64,000 nucleotides of DNA from Microbacteriaceae bacterium PS02070 (GCA_029959865.1 JASCPE010000006.1:1-64000); one strand, 5' to 3'. Shown: positions 9,891 to 20,672, numbered from the stretch's first letter. Program-made: numbers and translations. Notes: generated by a model not told the origin, from the letters alone.

Positions 9891-12288
9891 CCCCACCTCC
9901 CAAACCACGACGGAAGGAGCGCAAGGACACCGCGCTCGCGACGCGCCTCGGCCAGCGTCGGGAACGTGCGAGTTCCCTGCGGTCTGCATCCACGAGCGAC
10001 CAGAAGGAGTCCGCCTCGTCCATCGATGAGGCATCGACAGCGAAGACGGCGCGATCGGCACCCGCGGCAAGCGTCACCGCGTGCGTGGTTCCCAGCGCCC
10101 CCGCCGCCTCCGTCCTCGTGGCCGTTTTCGCTGTTGCCCGGCCGACATCCGCGGCGCTGTCAAGCAGTTCGTCCCAGCCCGCTTGGATCCGCGCCGCCGG
10201 AGCCGGGCGGCGTCGACGTGCGCGGCGACGGATTGCCTTGGCGAGGATGATCACCACCATCGGTCCGAAAAGCAGCGTGATGGCCAGGAGCGAGATCGCT
10301 GCGACGCGCAGCACCGGCCAGAACCACGACGGCTCTTCGCTCTGGATCGGTGCCGCGTCATCGGTCGCTCCTGCCTCGTCCTGCACCGGGTCGGGCGGGG
10401 ATACCTCCCGAGCGGAGTCGGGCTGCACCTCGGTGACGTTCTCCGGATCGCGCTGCTCAGTCGTCTCCAGGGTGGGCGTCTGTGAGTACTGCGGAGTCAC
10501 ATCGATACTCACCCACTGCCCATCGGCGCCTTGTACCTCGACCCACGCCGCGAGATCGCGTGAGCGGCAGGCCCCGTCGGTACACACCGGGAGGACAGGG
10601 TCGTCGGACTGGAGTCGCGCGCCGACGACCACGCGCGACGGGAAGCCGAGTTCTCGCGCCATCAGGGCGACCGCGACCGAGAACTGCTCGTCATCGCCGA
10701 CGGCTGCGACGTAGTTGCCGACCTCTGCCGCTCGCGGGTCGTCCTCCCTCTCGAGGAGCGCTGCGAACATGGCATCGATCCGATCGCTCGAATGACCCGA
10801 ACGACTGGGCTCGAAGCGATAGTCATCGAGCGCGTCCACCCAGACCGGCGCCGGATCGGTGAGCGTCAGCCCGTGACTGAGGTATCCACGTGAGCGAAGG
10901 AGATCCACCAAGCCGGCCAGCGCGGCGCCCCCCTCTCCGGAGGCGTGGCGCTGCATCCACTCACTCAGCTGAGTCGGTGCCTCTGCGAAGACATGACCGG
11001 GCGATGCGATGCTCTCTAACGCTTCCGCGTCCGTCAGTGTCGCATTCACGCGGTAAGACTCGCCCGTCCGAAGTCCGCCCTCAGCCAGTTCGACGCCCGC
11101 TCCAGCCTGCGCACTGTAGTAGAAACCGTCCCCCAGATCCGCGGCACGATCACCATCGAACACCACCTCTGAAACCTCACCGATCGTCGGCAACCAGATT
11201 CCGCGTTGACCCTCGATCGTGACCTGCGCCGCGACCCGGTTCTCGTCGCCGATCGCGCGCGCGGACGGCATACGCACGAAGTGCAGGTCATCTCCGGGGC
11301 GCAACACCTCACCGTCGTAATCGGTGAGCGTGGCCAGGCGCACACGATCGGCGGTGCCATACTCGGCCTCAACGGTGAACAGCACCTCGTCGGCACGCTG
11401 ATCGTCAAACAGCGCACGGTACAACGTGAGGGGGCTGATCTCAGCTGACAGGTCGATTTCCGGCCCGACCGAGTCCCGCAGAACCGTCCGCTCCAGCGGA
11501 GCGGCGAGCGCTGGCACGACGATCATCGGGAGCGCGACGGAGCCTGCGATGATCGCGGCGCCGAGCGCAACGCGACGCCGGTCGGACTGCGCGACGCGGC
11601 GCGTGGAACGCAATCTGCCCCCCGACGATACGCGCCGCAGTGCCCGTGCCCGAGCGTCACGTCCACGCCACGACAGCCAGCCCACACTACAGATGACGAG
11701 AGCCGCGCCGAGGGCCGTCTCGCGTGGTGCGGCGAGAGAGATCGGTCCGAGCTCGAGCACGGAACTGGTCTGCGAAGATCCGAAAACGATGCCGAAGGCG
11801 CACATCGCTACTGCTACGACACTCGCTCCCAGGAACGCTCGATCAGCTCGCCACGAGAGAAGCAGGAGCGCACATGTCCCCACGAGGAAGACGACTAGTG
11901 CGGGAACGAGAAGGTTCCGGTATGTCCCCACCGGCAGGTCGACGGTCAGGAGATCTTTCCATCCGAGAACGAGCGCGCCGCCGAGCTCGCCGAAACCCGT
12001 GAGAATCTCCGTGATCGGCCCCAGGCGGGAGGGGACGGCCAGCGGGACACCGAGAACGGCGGTCACGGCGGCGAGCGCGAGCGCGACCACCCATCCGCTC
12101 CAGCGACGCCGGGCGGCAACGAGCGCAATTGCAAGAGCCACCACTGCGGAGACGCCCACCAACAACACAAACCAGGGCGTGCGATAGATCGGCCACGCCG
12201 CGAATGCGGCGACAACGACAATGGCACCCGAATACAGGATGCCGGCGAGGCGCCGCGGGTCCCAGTCGGCCACGTCCGCGCCGCTCAC
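9874..12288 (-). CDS. TgpA/DUF3488-type transglutaminase-like membrane protein with degenerate catalytic triad
   Basis: An 804-residue protein with about seven N-terminal transmembrane helices (residues 16-262), an extracellular transglutaminase-like core (about 480-600) and a C-terminal transmembrane helix (about 657-682) with a basic cytosolic tail. In active relatives the core reads GDCEQF, HAWVEV and D-x-TP. Here the first is GDDEQF (Asp at 533 instead of Cys), the second is LAAWVEV (Ala at 580 instead of His), and only Asp596 in IDVTP remains. It is therefore unlikely to be an active thiol enzyme and may be a binding or structural module. It overlaps the DUF58 gene by 4 bp (ATGA), a standard pairing with MoxR and DUF58. 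Confidence 0.9.
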   Translation of the reverse strand: MSGADVADWDPRRLAGILYSGAIVVVAAFAAWPIYRTPWFVLLVGVSAVVALAIALVAARRRWSGWVVALALAAVTAVLGVPLAVPSRLGPITEILTGFGELGGALVLGWKDLLTVDLPVGTYRNLLVPALVVFLVGTCALLLLSWRADRAFLGASVVAVAMCAFGIVFGSSQTSSVLELGPISLAAPRETALGAALVICSVGWLSWRGRDARARALRRVSSGGRLRSTRRVAQSDRRRVALGAAIIAGSVALPMIVVPALAAPLERTVLRDSVGPEIDLSAEISPLTLYRALFDDQRADEVLFTVEAEYGTADRVRLATLTDYDGEVLRPGDDLHFVRMPSARAIGDENRVAAQVTIEGQRGIWLPTIGEVSEVVFDGDRAADLGDGFYYSAQAGAGVELAEGGLRTGESYRVNATLTDAEALESIASPGHVFAEAPTQLSEWMQRHASGEGGAALAGLVDLLRSRGYLSHGLTLTDPAPVWVDALDDYRFEPSRSGHSSDRIDAMFAALLEREDDPRAAEVGNYVAAVGDDEQFSVAVALMARELGFPSRVVVGARLQSDDPVLPVCTDGACRSRDLAAWVEVQGADGQWVSIDVTPQYSQTPTLETTEQRDPENVTEVQPDSAREVSPPDPVQDEAGATDDAAPIQSEEPSWFWPVLRVAAISLLAITLLFGPMVVIILAKAIRRRARRRRPAPAARIQAGWDELLDSAADVGRATAKTATRTEAAGALGTTHAVTLAAGADRAVFAVDASSMDEADSFWSLVDADRRELARSRRWPRRVASAVSLRSFRRGLGGGDGRSR

Positions 12289-13646
12289 GGGGACACCACC
12301 CCGCGCGCAAGAAGCCCGGCGAGGTCGTCGATGGTGCCAACGGTCAGGACCGTCATCCCCGACACCATGCGCGCACGAGGATGGGCACGCTCATCACAGA
12401 CCACAGCGACAACCGCCACCTCCTGTCCGAACGCGAGTGCTGTCTCACGAAGACCGTCGAGAGTGAGGGTGGATCCACCGACGACGAAGGCGAGGGAAAG
12501 ATCTGCTCCGGTCTCCACCATCAATCGGCACAGCCGCGCAAGCGTCACCGTGTTCTCGGAGCGCACCACGCCGCTGAAAGAGTCAAGGAGGACACGACCG
12601 GACGCCGTCGGAAGGCGATTGACTCCGACGATGCGTCCGCGCACCACCCTGGGGACCTCGACACCGACGACGACATCCGTGTCGCGGGATTCGCGCACGG
12701 CGCGCAGTCCGAGGGAGGATGCCACAGACACGGCCAGCTCGAATTCGTCGGCGTCAGCGTATTCGACGGTGTTCGTGGCAAGGACAACCGCGGTGCGTGC
12801 GCGACGAGACTCCTCGTACTGGCGCACCATCAGAGTTCCGGTCTTGGCGGTGGACTTCCAGTGGATGTGTCGACGCGAGTCGCCGGGCGCGTATTCGCGG
12901 ATCGCGTGGAAGGCCATATCGGCATCGACGAGTCTCCGCGTCGCGCTCCCCTCAAGGTCCCGGATAAGCCCCGTACCGGTGGAAGGGACGACGACCGTGG
13001 TGGGGTGCACGTACAGATCGTGCGCATCCGGGAAGACGTGCGCTCTGCGAAACAGTCCCACCGGGTCGCTGCGCACCGTCGTCACGGGGCCGACTCGGTA
13101 CACACCGCGCGCAAGTCGTGCCGCCGTGATCGGGTGAGTGCTCTCTCCTCCGCCACGCAGGAGGGGGACCCCCACCTCCAGCAGTCCGTCGCCGAGGGGA
13201 ACGTCCACCGTGCCGGGCAGCATGAATCTCCGGCCCGGGTTACGGACAGTGAGTTCACCCTCCGCATTCTCGCCGGAGACGATGCGATCACGACGCATGT
13301 GCAGCGTCACCTCGTACGTACGCGACCCGATCAGAAACGGCACCGCGCACACGATCATGACAGCCGCGATCGCACCACCGGTCACCCACTCCACCCACCC
13401 GAACGCGATTCCGACCCCGAGCCCAAGGACGGCGCACACGCCGACGAACCATCCGGAGGGACGGATCACCCGCGCGACACGTCCTGCCAACGCCGTGGCC
13501 CGCGTACTGGCGCGTGACACGGCGCGCACGAGCGCCAGGAGTCGACGCGGTCCTTCGACGCGCTGGCTCGTTTCGGTCCGACCGCGCGTCTCAGTGCCGG
13601 TCCGCGCAGTCGCGGCCGTGCGATCCGAGTGGTCGGCTGTGGTCAT
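12285..13646 (-). CDS. DUF58 (vWA-like) domain protein
   Basis: A 453-residue protein with two transmembrane helices around residues 65-110 (WFVGVCAVLGLGVGIAF and the next segment). The DUF58 core follows, with the family signature REYAPGDSRRHIHWKSTAKTG and then RQYEES. DUF58 proteins pair with MoxR AAA+ ATPases and are thought to help them assemble or activate envelope complexes. It overlaps both neighbours by 4 bp, so the MoxR-DUF58-transglutaminase trio is translationally coupled. Confidence 0.92.
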   Translation of the reverse strand: MTTADHSDRTAATARTGTETRGRTETSQRVEGPRRLLALVRAVSRASTRATALAGRVARVIRPSGWFVGVCAVLGLGVGIAFGWVEWVTGGAIAAVMIVCAVPFLIGSRTYEVTLHMRRDRIVSGENAEGELTVRNPGRRFMLPGTVDVPLGDGLLEVGVPLLRGGGESTHPITAARLARGVYRVGPVTTVRSDPVGLFRRAHVFPDAHDLYVHPTTVVVPSTGTGLIRDLEGSATRRLVDADMAFHAIREYAPGDSRRHIHWKSTAKTGTLMVRQYEESRRARTAVVLATNTVEYADADEFELAVSVASSLGLRAVRESRDTDVVVGVEVPRVVRGRIVGVNRLPTASGRVLLDSFSGVVRSENTVTLARLCRLMVETGADLSLAFVVGGSTLTLDGLRETALAFGQEVAVVAVVCDERAHPRARMVSGMTVLTVGTIDDLAGLLARGVVSP

Positions 13647-14608
13647 CGGGGGTCACGTCTCACCGGCGGTGGCACCTCCAAGAGCACCTGACCGATCACC
13701 GTCTCCGGAGCGACGCCATCGAACTCGGCTTCGGGCTGCAAAATCAGCCGATGCGCGAGCACCGGTGTCGCCAGCGCTTTGACATCGTCCGGGGTCACGA
13801 ACGTGCGCGCGTTCGACGCGGCGCGGGACCGGGATGCCCGAGTCAGCGCGAGTGCGCCGCGCATGCTCACTCCCAGCCGTACGGCGTCGGCGGACCGGGT
13901 CGCATCGACGATTCGCGCGATGTAGTCGAGCACGAGGGGGTCGACATACACCTCCTGCGCGATCGCACCCAACTCGACCATCCGTGCGGGTGTCACCACG
14001 GCGGACAGCGCGGAAGCGTCCTCCGCCGCTCCGCCGAGAATTCTGATCGTCGCACCGTGGTCGGGGTAGCCGAGTGATGTGCGCATCATGAAGCGGTCAA
14101 GCTGAGCTTCGGGGAGCCGGTAGGTGCCCGCCTGTTCCACGGGGTTCTGAGTGGCCAGCACGAGGAACGGGGCACCCACGTCTCGGCTGATTCCGTCAAC
14201 GGTGACCCGCCCCTCCTCCATGACCTCCAAGAGCGCCGCTTGGGTCTTCGGACTGGCCCGGTTGATCTCGTCCGCAAGCACGACGGTGGCGAAGACCGGC
14301 CCGGCATGGAAGTCGAACTCGCCGCGCTTCTGGTCGTACACGGTGATGCCGGTGATGTCACCGGGCAGCAGATCCGGCGTGAACTGGATGCGTGAGTTCA
14401 CGCCCTCCACCGTCGCCGCCAGCGCCCTCGCCAGGGAGGTCTTTCCCGTGCCGGGAACGTCCTCGAGCAGCACATGGCCGCCGCTGAGCATCCCCGTGAG
14501 GATTAGCTCTACGACGACCCTCTTGCCCAGTACTGCCTGCTCGACGTTGTCGGCCATCCCACGCACGTCTTCGGCGAACGCGCGTGCCTGGTCAGCAGTG
14601 ATCGTCAT
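13643..14608 (-). CDS. MoxR-family AAA+ ATPase
   Basis: A 321-residue chaperone-type ATPase. Walker A is VPGTGKTSLAR, Walker B is VLADEINRASPKTQAALLE, and the MoxR-typical MEEGRVTVDG and ATQNPVEQAGTYRLPEAQLDRF follow. I start it at ATG 14608 because GAAGGAGA lies six bases upstream; a TTG 18 bases further up lacks such support. Family members act with DUF58/vWA partners to mature or insert protein complexes. Here the most obvious clients are the giant Ig-like protein upstream and the transglutaminase-like protein downstream. Confidence 0.95.
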   Translation of the reverse strand: MTITADQARAFAEDVRGMADNVEQAVLGKRVVVELILTGMLSGGHVLLEDVPGTGKTSLARALAATVEGVNSRIQFTPDLLPGDITGITVYDQKRGEFDFHAGPVFATVVLADEINRASPKTQAALLEVMEEGRVTVDGISRDVGAPFLVLATQNPVEQAGTYRLPEAQLDRFMMRTSLGYPDHGATIRILGGAAEDASALSAVVTPARMVELGAIAQEVYVDPLVLDYIARIVDATRSADAVRLGVSMRGALALTRASRSRAASNARTFVTPDDVKALATPVLAHRLILQPEAEFDGVAPETVIGQVLLEVPPPVRRDPR

Positions 14609-14641
14609 GGGACGTCTCCTTCTCAATGGGCTGGCCGCTCA

Positions 14642-17600
14642 TTACCCTTCTTCTTCCTCTCCCGGCCCGCGCTCGTCACCGGGATCGCGCGGGCGCTCAG
14701 GGGCGACGCCCTCTCCCGGCCCCGGCTCGATGGGCTCGGGTTCGCCCACCTCAGCGGCCGGCTGGAGGTTGGGATCGCAATCTACGCCGAAGGTGTCCGT
14801 CGCATCCTGGAGCCCCCAGGCTCCCCACGCCACGCGAACACCGATGCCCTCCGCACGTACCGCACCCTCAGGCACGATCCAGGATCCGGGCTCGTAGTCC
14901 AGCTCATCACCGTCGACGCCGAGGAAGGTGAGCGCGGCATCGTCGAACGTGACGCGGGCGCTCGCGCTCGAGACCTGAGTCGCCTCGCTGCGGCGGCTCA
15001 GAGTCTCGAGTCCGACGCAGGAATCCACCCACCACCGCGCGCTGAGTTGGTACGGGGCACTGCCCGAGGCCGGTTGCGCCGTGGCCCAGGGGGTCGCGGT
15101 GTCCCAATCCTCGTGGACGTACCGAACGCGGATCCGCGGGTCCTGACCAAAGGTGTCGGTGGGCCATCCCTGGATCTCCACACGGTTACGGTTCGGCGGC
15201 GTCTCGCTCGAGCTCGGGCGATCGTTGATCGTCCAGGCCGCGGCACCGTCGGACACTTCAGGAACCGAGTCGACCCGGAAGACCCACCCGCGCGGCGGCT
15301 GCTCGGACTGATCTGCTCGGATCCACTCGGTCGCGCTCGCACGACCGTAGGAGTCGCCGTCATACCAGGACTCGACGCACATCGTGAAGGCGTACACCTC
15401 GCCATCCCGCAGGCCAGTGAACGACGCCGTCGAACCGCCGTCGCTCACGACGCATGAGGCGGGGTCTTGCCCCAAGACGATGCCGTAACGCAGCGTCGAA
15501 CCATCGCCGTTGATACCTGCGGACGCACGTGCGGTGATACTCGTGCGGCCCCCACCGGTCGATTCAGCATCGAGCACAATGCTCGCCCCCGTGGGCGCAC
15601 CGACGCCGTTTCCCAGCACCGTGACGCCACTTCCGGACGGGCTTCCAGGAAGGCCCGCGGGTACCTCGAACGTCGAGTACGGTGTGACGGTGATCGGGGT
15701 GGCTGAGTTACCTCCTACGGCGAAATCCTCTATGACGAGAGACGTGTGGCCGACGGCGACCTCGCGCGGCTCGGCGCCCGGCGCAGTGATCGTGAGGGAC
15801 CCCGTCTGGGAGGTCTCGATCCCGTCCACGTGAATGTCCACGAGACCGCCGGCCCCACTCGTGACGGCGGGGCTGACCGTGACTTCCTCGGGGCTGGCCG
15901 GTGGGCGGTACGCCCAGGCTGTTGTCTGAACGCTCTCCCGCGACACCCCGGTGTCACTGACCGCCACGGCGGTGTAGCCGCGCTGCTCGCCGTTGGGTGC
16001 AGTGATGGCTGGGCAGACACCCTGAGCATCACACCGAGCGACCACCTGTCCCTCCCAAGACACGTCGAATCCTTCCAGAGCGGGGTAGGACCTCGTGGCC
16101 TGTCCCGGGTCCACTCGCAAGGTGAGGGCCTCATCGTCGTATTCAACCTGGGTGATGCTTGCGGGCGCGAGCGGTAGCCCCTGGAGGTCGACGATCAGCC
16201 GCCCGTCGCGATCTCCTGCCGAGCGGCGACCCTGGGCGTCCTCGACCGTGAACGACGCCGTGCACGTTGCCGCTTGCGTATCCGCGGTCCACGACACCCG
16301 CACAGCGTCACCGTCGGGCGTGAATGACACCCCGGCGCACTCCCCCGTGGACCTCGACGCCACGACACGGAGCGGTGTGCCGGGCAGTGGGTTGACCTCG
16401 CCCGGTGCGCCGACCACGTCGACCGTGCACGAGGATCCCTCGTCCTGCGCGCAGACCTGTTCCACCGTTCCCCCCTGCGGCAGCGTGGACGGCACCGCTC
16501 CGACACGAAGCACAAGGCGGGCGGGCGTGACACCACTGTGGCTGGTCACCTCGATTGGGACACTCTCCTCAAGACCCGGTGGAGCCGTATCGGCGCCCGT
16601 GATCGTCAGGAGCGAGCCCTCTTGCAGGACCCGGAACGCCTCCGAGCTGCCCGAGACCGCGTAGCGGATCGCCTCCCAATCCGTCCGTGACCGCCAGGTC
16701 GTCAGGTCATTCAGGTCGTAGCTCACGGTCTCGCCCGGACTGATGGTCAAGCCCGCAGACCGCAGTTCCGGCTGAGGCTCAAGCGCTTCGATGACAAGTG
16801 GGACCGACAGGTAAGTCCACTCGCTTGCCCCCGACACCCGGACGGGTATCTGGCACGCATCCGCCCAGGGAGCGCCGACCCCTGCGTCGTAACGAATATC
16901 GGTGCCGCCGACGCTCCTGCACGCAGCTGCCTCACGCGCACCTGAGGCGTGGACGTCGGGGCCGACCTCCAGAGCTCTCCCCGGGGGGAGTGCGACAAGG
17001 TCTGCCAGGTCGAACGTCACGGATGCCAACTCGTCCACGGTGATCGGCGCATTTTCCGCGCGCAAGAACGGCGCCACGTCGTTCTCACCCGGCACCCGCA
17101 GGAACGCGTAGGTCTGGATATCCTCGCCGTCGTCAGCGGTGTCGGTGACCGAGAAGGGGATCACGCGCCGCTGTTCGGGCAGCGGTCCACGCAACCGTGA
17201 CCCGGAGACCTCAACATCCTCTGGCGACCCCCAGAGACCTACCTCGAGATCGGCGACCGACCCGGCAGTCCACGAGACTTTGTCGGTGAGGACATCCACC
17301 CCTGCCGTGAAATCGTCGCGGTCCTCTGCGGTGAGGATCGTGTCTGAGACGCGTGGGTAGTTCGGCACACTCTCACGGACGACCCGTACGACGATTCGCC
17401 CGCGTCCGGTGTTTCCGGAGGTGGACTCGACGTCGTAGAGGTAGGCCATCGTCGTCGCCGTCGTACCCGCGCCGATCTCCACGAGGTCGTCCTCGACCCG
17501 CTCGATGAGACCATCGAGGCGCTCATACTCGGGGTTCGCGGTGCCGTCGGCGAGATTCTCGGCCGCGTCGGGGCGCACGTCCGTGATGGTCAGGTCGCCC

Positions 17601-20600
17601 AGAGTGGGGTCCACATCGTTGGAGAGCGGTTCGATGGTCAGGGAGTTGGCGGACCCCTGTTGGACTTGGACATAGTCAGTGAACGTGATCGGGCCGGGGT
17701 TGGCCTGCGCGTCGAGGATTCCGACCCGGACCGTGCCTTCCCCGTGTTCCCCGAACGAGTCGACGACGCTGTACTGAAACTCGACCTGACCACTGTCGCC
17801 GGCAACGCTCGTGTAGACGATCGAGTCTCCCTCCGGGGAGATCGAAGCAACTCCGCTGTCTGGCTGACTGACCACGCGGTCCAGTTGCACGACGTCGCCG
17901 TCGGGGTCCATTCCGAGTCCGTCGAAGTCGATCACCGTGGACTGACCGCTGAGCACCCTCCCGTCTAACCGCACCGGCGCGGGAGCTCGGTTGACGTCGT
18001 GAGAGACCACACGGATGTGGACGGACGCAACGTCGGTGAGGGACGGAGATCCGGTCGTCGAGATGGTGTAGTCCACGCGATAGTCACCCGGCTCCTCCGC
18101 CGCGAGGTATCGCACGACGTCGCCGGAGGCGAAGGCGAGCGCACCCTCCGACGACGAGATGATCGAATCCGGGTGCAGCGTCGGACGTCCGCCCGCGGGG
18201 GCCACGTCGTTCTCGAGCACGGGAATATCGATCTGGTCCCCCGCTCGCACAACGAGCATGTCATCGACGGCGATAGGAGCGACTTCGGGCGCGGGCGGGA
18301 GCAGGTAGACGGTCGCCTCGCCGCGCACGCTCGCGCCATCCTCGTTGGAACCATCGCTCACGGTGTACGCGATGCGGCCGAGCAAGCCCGCCTCCCCATT
18401 CGCGGTGGAGCCGGATACGCGCAAGTGCTCCTGACCGACGACGTCCACCGAAAGCGACGCATCCTCCTCCGCCGTGGTCTCGATGTCACCGAGCAGCAAT
18501 ACCCGGTTGGTCGGGTTACCGACGGCAGAGAACACATCCAGAGTCACATCCTGCTGAGGATGCACGAAGGCCATGATGGGCGGGGTGCTCAGGTTCGCGG
18601 GGGCATCGGCCGGGAGGATTATGACGCGTGCCGTACCCGTCGCCTCGGAGGTGCCGTCGGTGACGGTGAAGCCGACGCGGAAGGTCCCCGGCTCCTGCGC
18701 GGCGAAGTCGAACGTGGTGCTGCCACCCACGACAGTAGCGGTGGCCGGGGCGTCGTCAAGGACTCGTACCGATTCGAGCGAGAGCGTGCCGGCCGTGCCG
18801 GTCACGTGCGCCGCGACATCGATCGTGAGGGAAGAGTCGGAGGCTTCGGTGACCGCGAATGACTCGACGGCCAGAGCCGGTTCCGGGGAGACGCGGACGG
18901 TGAGCGGTCTCGTGCCGACGGCGCCGTGCGTATCGGAGACGGTCACCGAGAGCGTGACGAGTTCTTCTGAACCCGCACCGTCGTCGTCGTGCTGGTAGAC
19001 GATCTCACCGGCGGGGGTGGCCGCGACGCTGCCGGTCCCGGTCACGTTCTCGACGGCCGCGACGAACACGGGATCACCCTCAGGGTCAACCCACCCCGCA
19101 AGCACCGGGACGGACACGGTTCCTCCCCGCGCGACCTCCGGCGTCGGCCACTGCGCGAGGCACGATTCGACGCCACACCATTCCGGGGCCGACTGAGCAT
19201 CGCCGACCACGTTCAATGTGACCGTTGCGACATCGGACACGAGGCCATCGGAGGTGGTGCCATCGGACACCGCGTACGAGAAAGACGCTGACCCGCTGGC
19301 GCCGTCGGCAAGCCGGACCGTGAAGCGCTGGTCGTCATCGGTGAGGGAGACAACACCGAACTCGGGGTCGAGCGCGGTGACCGAATCGGGTCGGATCGTG
19401 AGCACGTCCTCGTTCGGGTCGTGGTCGTTCAGAAGTACCGGAAGCACCGCGCTCTGCCCCGCACGCACCCCGAAGGAATCGGGCTCGGCCACGGGCGGAC
19501 GCGGGTCTGTGACGGCAGTCACCGGCTCGTCCGTGTCCATCGAGTCGGGTTGGGTCACGTCGTCGAGCGACCAGTCCTGGCTCGATGAGACGAGCACGCC
19601 ATCCGGCGCCGTCCATACCCATCCGCTCCGGGTCTCGTTCAGGATCACGGCGTCGGCACTCTCCACGAACAGAGGACGTCGTTGTTCCGCGAGGGAAAGA
19701 CCTCCGAAATCCAAGGTGGTCTCGCCCGCCTCGGAACTCCACAGGGTGCCGCCTGCCGCGCCGGCAGGCACCCATGCCGCGAGGGTCACTCCGTCGTGAA
19801 GGATCGGCGGCGCGGGAAAGCCCAGCACGGTCGTCCGATCCCCGACGATCGTTCGCGCCGCGCCGTCTTCGGTGCTGATCGCGACCAAACCCGTCTCATC
19901 CGCGAGGTACACATCAACCCCATCGAGCGCTGGCTCGGCGACCGACGGAGTCCCGACGGTTCCGGCGTTGACAGGTCCTTCTGCATCTTTGATCCATACG
20001 AGACCCGACTCAGCGTTGACGACCGCCCACGTCGCTCCCGCCGCGGTGATCAACGGGGAGGCGACGTCCGCGACCAGGTCGTCCCGGGCGACAACCTCCC
20101 CCTCGGCGGTGTCATAGGTGAGGACCGCGCCGTCGGTCGCGGAGTAGGCGAACAGCAGTCCTTCCTCATTGATCGCGACCGTATCGGCGGCGTACTGGAG
20201 CCCCTCGTCCGAGGCGAAGGGATCCACGAGGACCGCGCCCTCGTCCGAAAGCGGACCGGCATAGACCGCGCCCGCATCCGTGCGATAGGCGACGTAGTCC
20301 CCCGCGGTCGCTACCTGGATCGTCCCGCTCGGCGTGGAACCTGATGAGCGGAGAACCTCTTCGTCCAGGTCGACGGGCTCGGCCGGGTCGATGCGAGTGA
20401 TCTTGCTGTAGCTGTCGGAGTACAAGAACACACCGTGCGAGGACTGAACAACCGCGCTCGGGTTCGAGACACCACGAACGATGTCGAGCTCACGTACCGC
20501 AGTGTTCACACGCGAGTACTGACGGCCCTCCCCGGATTGCACCGCCCAGACCGCGGTGTCGACGGGAGGGGTTTCCTTCGCGTCCAGCCCCGGCCAGACC

Positions 20601-20671
20601 GCGCTGGCGATGACGACCAGGCCGGTCGCGAGGCCTCCGGCCAGGATGCCGGAAAGCGTGCGGCGGCGCAT
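14642..20671 (-). CDS. Giant membrane-anchored extracellular protein with tandem Ig-like and FnIII-like domains
   Basis: A 2009-residue protein. A basic N-terminus and one hydrophobic helix (residues about 7-26) suggest a signal anchor, with nearly everything else outside. Residues about 40-390 look like a beta-propeller. From about 395 run many Ig-like/cadherin-like modules, several with the PVAxxDxxxVRAGxxxxxPVLxNDxDP signature. A PASPEEVTV segment about three quarters of the way along begins FnIII-like domains. The tail is acidic and proline-rich (PEPIEPGPGEGVAPE). There is no LPXTG sorting motif. The gene starts 1 bp after the kinase stop and is followed by moxR. By context it is the main extracellular component, perhaps a cell-wall sensor or scaffold; that role is inference. 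Confidence 0.88.
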   Translation of the reverse strand: MRRRTLSGILAGGLATGLVVIASAVWPGLDAKETPPVDTAVWAVQSGEGRQYSRVNTAVRELDIVRGVSNPSAVVQSSHGVFLYSDSYSKITRIDPAEPVDLDEEVLRSSGSTPSGTIQVATAGDYVAYRTDAGAVYAGPLSDEGAVLVDPFASDEGLQYAADTVAINEEGLLFAYSATDGAVLTYDTAEGEVVARDDLVADVASPLITAAGATWAVVNAESGLVWIKDAEGPVNAGTVGTPSVAEPALDGVDVYLADETGLVAISTEDGAARTIVGDRTTVLGFPAPPILHDGVTLAAWVPAGAAGGTLWSSEAGETTLDFGGLSLAEQRRPLFVESADAVILNETRSGWVWTAPDGVLVSSSQDWSLDDVTQPDSMDTDEPVTAVTDPRPPVAEPDSFGVRAGQSAVLPVLLNDHDPNEDVLTIRPDSVTALDPEFGVVSLTDDDQRFTVRLADGASGSASFSYAVSDGTTSDGLVSDVATVTLNVVGDAQSAPEWCGVESCLAQWPTPEVARGGTVSVPVLAGWVDPEGDPVFVAAVENVTGTGSVAATPAGEIVYQHDDDGAGSEELVTLSVTVSDTHGAVGTRPLTVRVSPEPALAVESFAVTEASDSSLTIDVAAHVTGTAGTLSLESVRVLDDAPATATVVGGSTTFDFAAQEPGTFRVGFTVTDGTSEATGTARVIILPADAPANLSTPPIMAFVHPQQDVTLDVFSAVGNPTNRVLLLGDIETTAEEDASLSVDVVGQEHLRVSGSTANGEAGLLGRIAYTVSDGSNEDGASVRGEATVYLLPPAPEVAPIAVDDMLVVRAGDQIDIPVLENDVAPAGGRPTLHPDSIISSSEGALAFASGDVVRYLAAEEPGDYRVDYTISTTGSPSLTDVASVHIRVVSHDVNRAPAPVRLDGRVLSGQSTVIDFDGLGMDPDGDVVQLDRVVSQPDSGVASISPEGDSIVYTSVAGDSGQVEFQYSVVDSFGEHGEGTVRVGILDAQANPGPITFTDYVQVQQGSANSLTIEPLSNDVDPTLGDLTITDVRPDAAENLADGTANPEYERLDGLIERVEDDLVEIGAGTTATTMAYLYDVESTSGNTGRGRIVVRVVRESVPNYPRVSDTILTAEDRDDFTAGVDVLTDKVSWTAGSVADLEVGLWGSPEDVEVSGSRLRGPLPEQRRVIPFSVTDTADDGEDIQTYAFLRVPGENDVAPFLRAENAPITVDELASVTFDLADLVALPPGRALEVGPDVHASGAREAAACRSVGGTDIRYDAGVGAPWADACQIPVRVSGASEWTYLSVPLVIEALEPQPELRSAGLTISPGETVSYDLNDLTTWRSRTDWEAIRYAVSGSSEAFRVLQEGSLLTITGADTAPPGLEESVPIEVTSHSGVTPARLVLRVGAVPSTLPQGGTVEQVCAQDEGSSCTVDVVGAPGEVNPLPGTPLRVVASRSTGECAGVSFTPDGDAVRVSWTADTQAATCTASFTVEDAQGRRSAGDRDGRLIVDLQGLPLAPASITQVEYDDEALTLRVDPGQATRSYPALEGFDVSWEGQVVARCDAQGVCPAITAPNGEQRGYTAVAVSDTGVSRESVQTTAWAYRPPASPEEVTVSPAVTSGAGGLVDIHVDGIETSQTGSLTITAPGAEPREVAVGHTSLVIEDFAVGGNSATPITVTPYSTFEVPAGLPGSPSGSGVTVLGNGVGAPTGASIVLDAESTGGGRTSITARASAGINGDGSTLRYGIVLGQDPASCVVSDGGSTASFTGLRDGEVYAFTMCVESWYDGDSYGRASATEWIRADQSEQPPRGWVFRVDSVPEVSDGAAAWTINDRPSSSETPPNRNRVEIQGWPTDTFGQDPRIRVRYVHEDWDTATPWATAQPASGSAPYQLSARWWVDSCVGLETLSRRSEATQVSSASARVTFDDAALTFLGVDGDELDYEPGSWIVPEGAVRAEGIGVRVAWGAWGLQDATDTFGVDCDPNLQPAAEVGEPEPIEPGPGEGVAPERPRDPGDERGPGEEEEG

Positions 20672-20672
20672 C

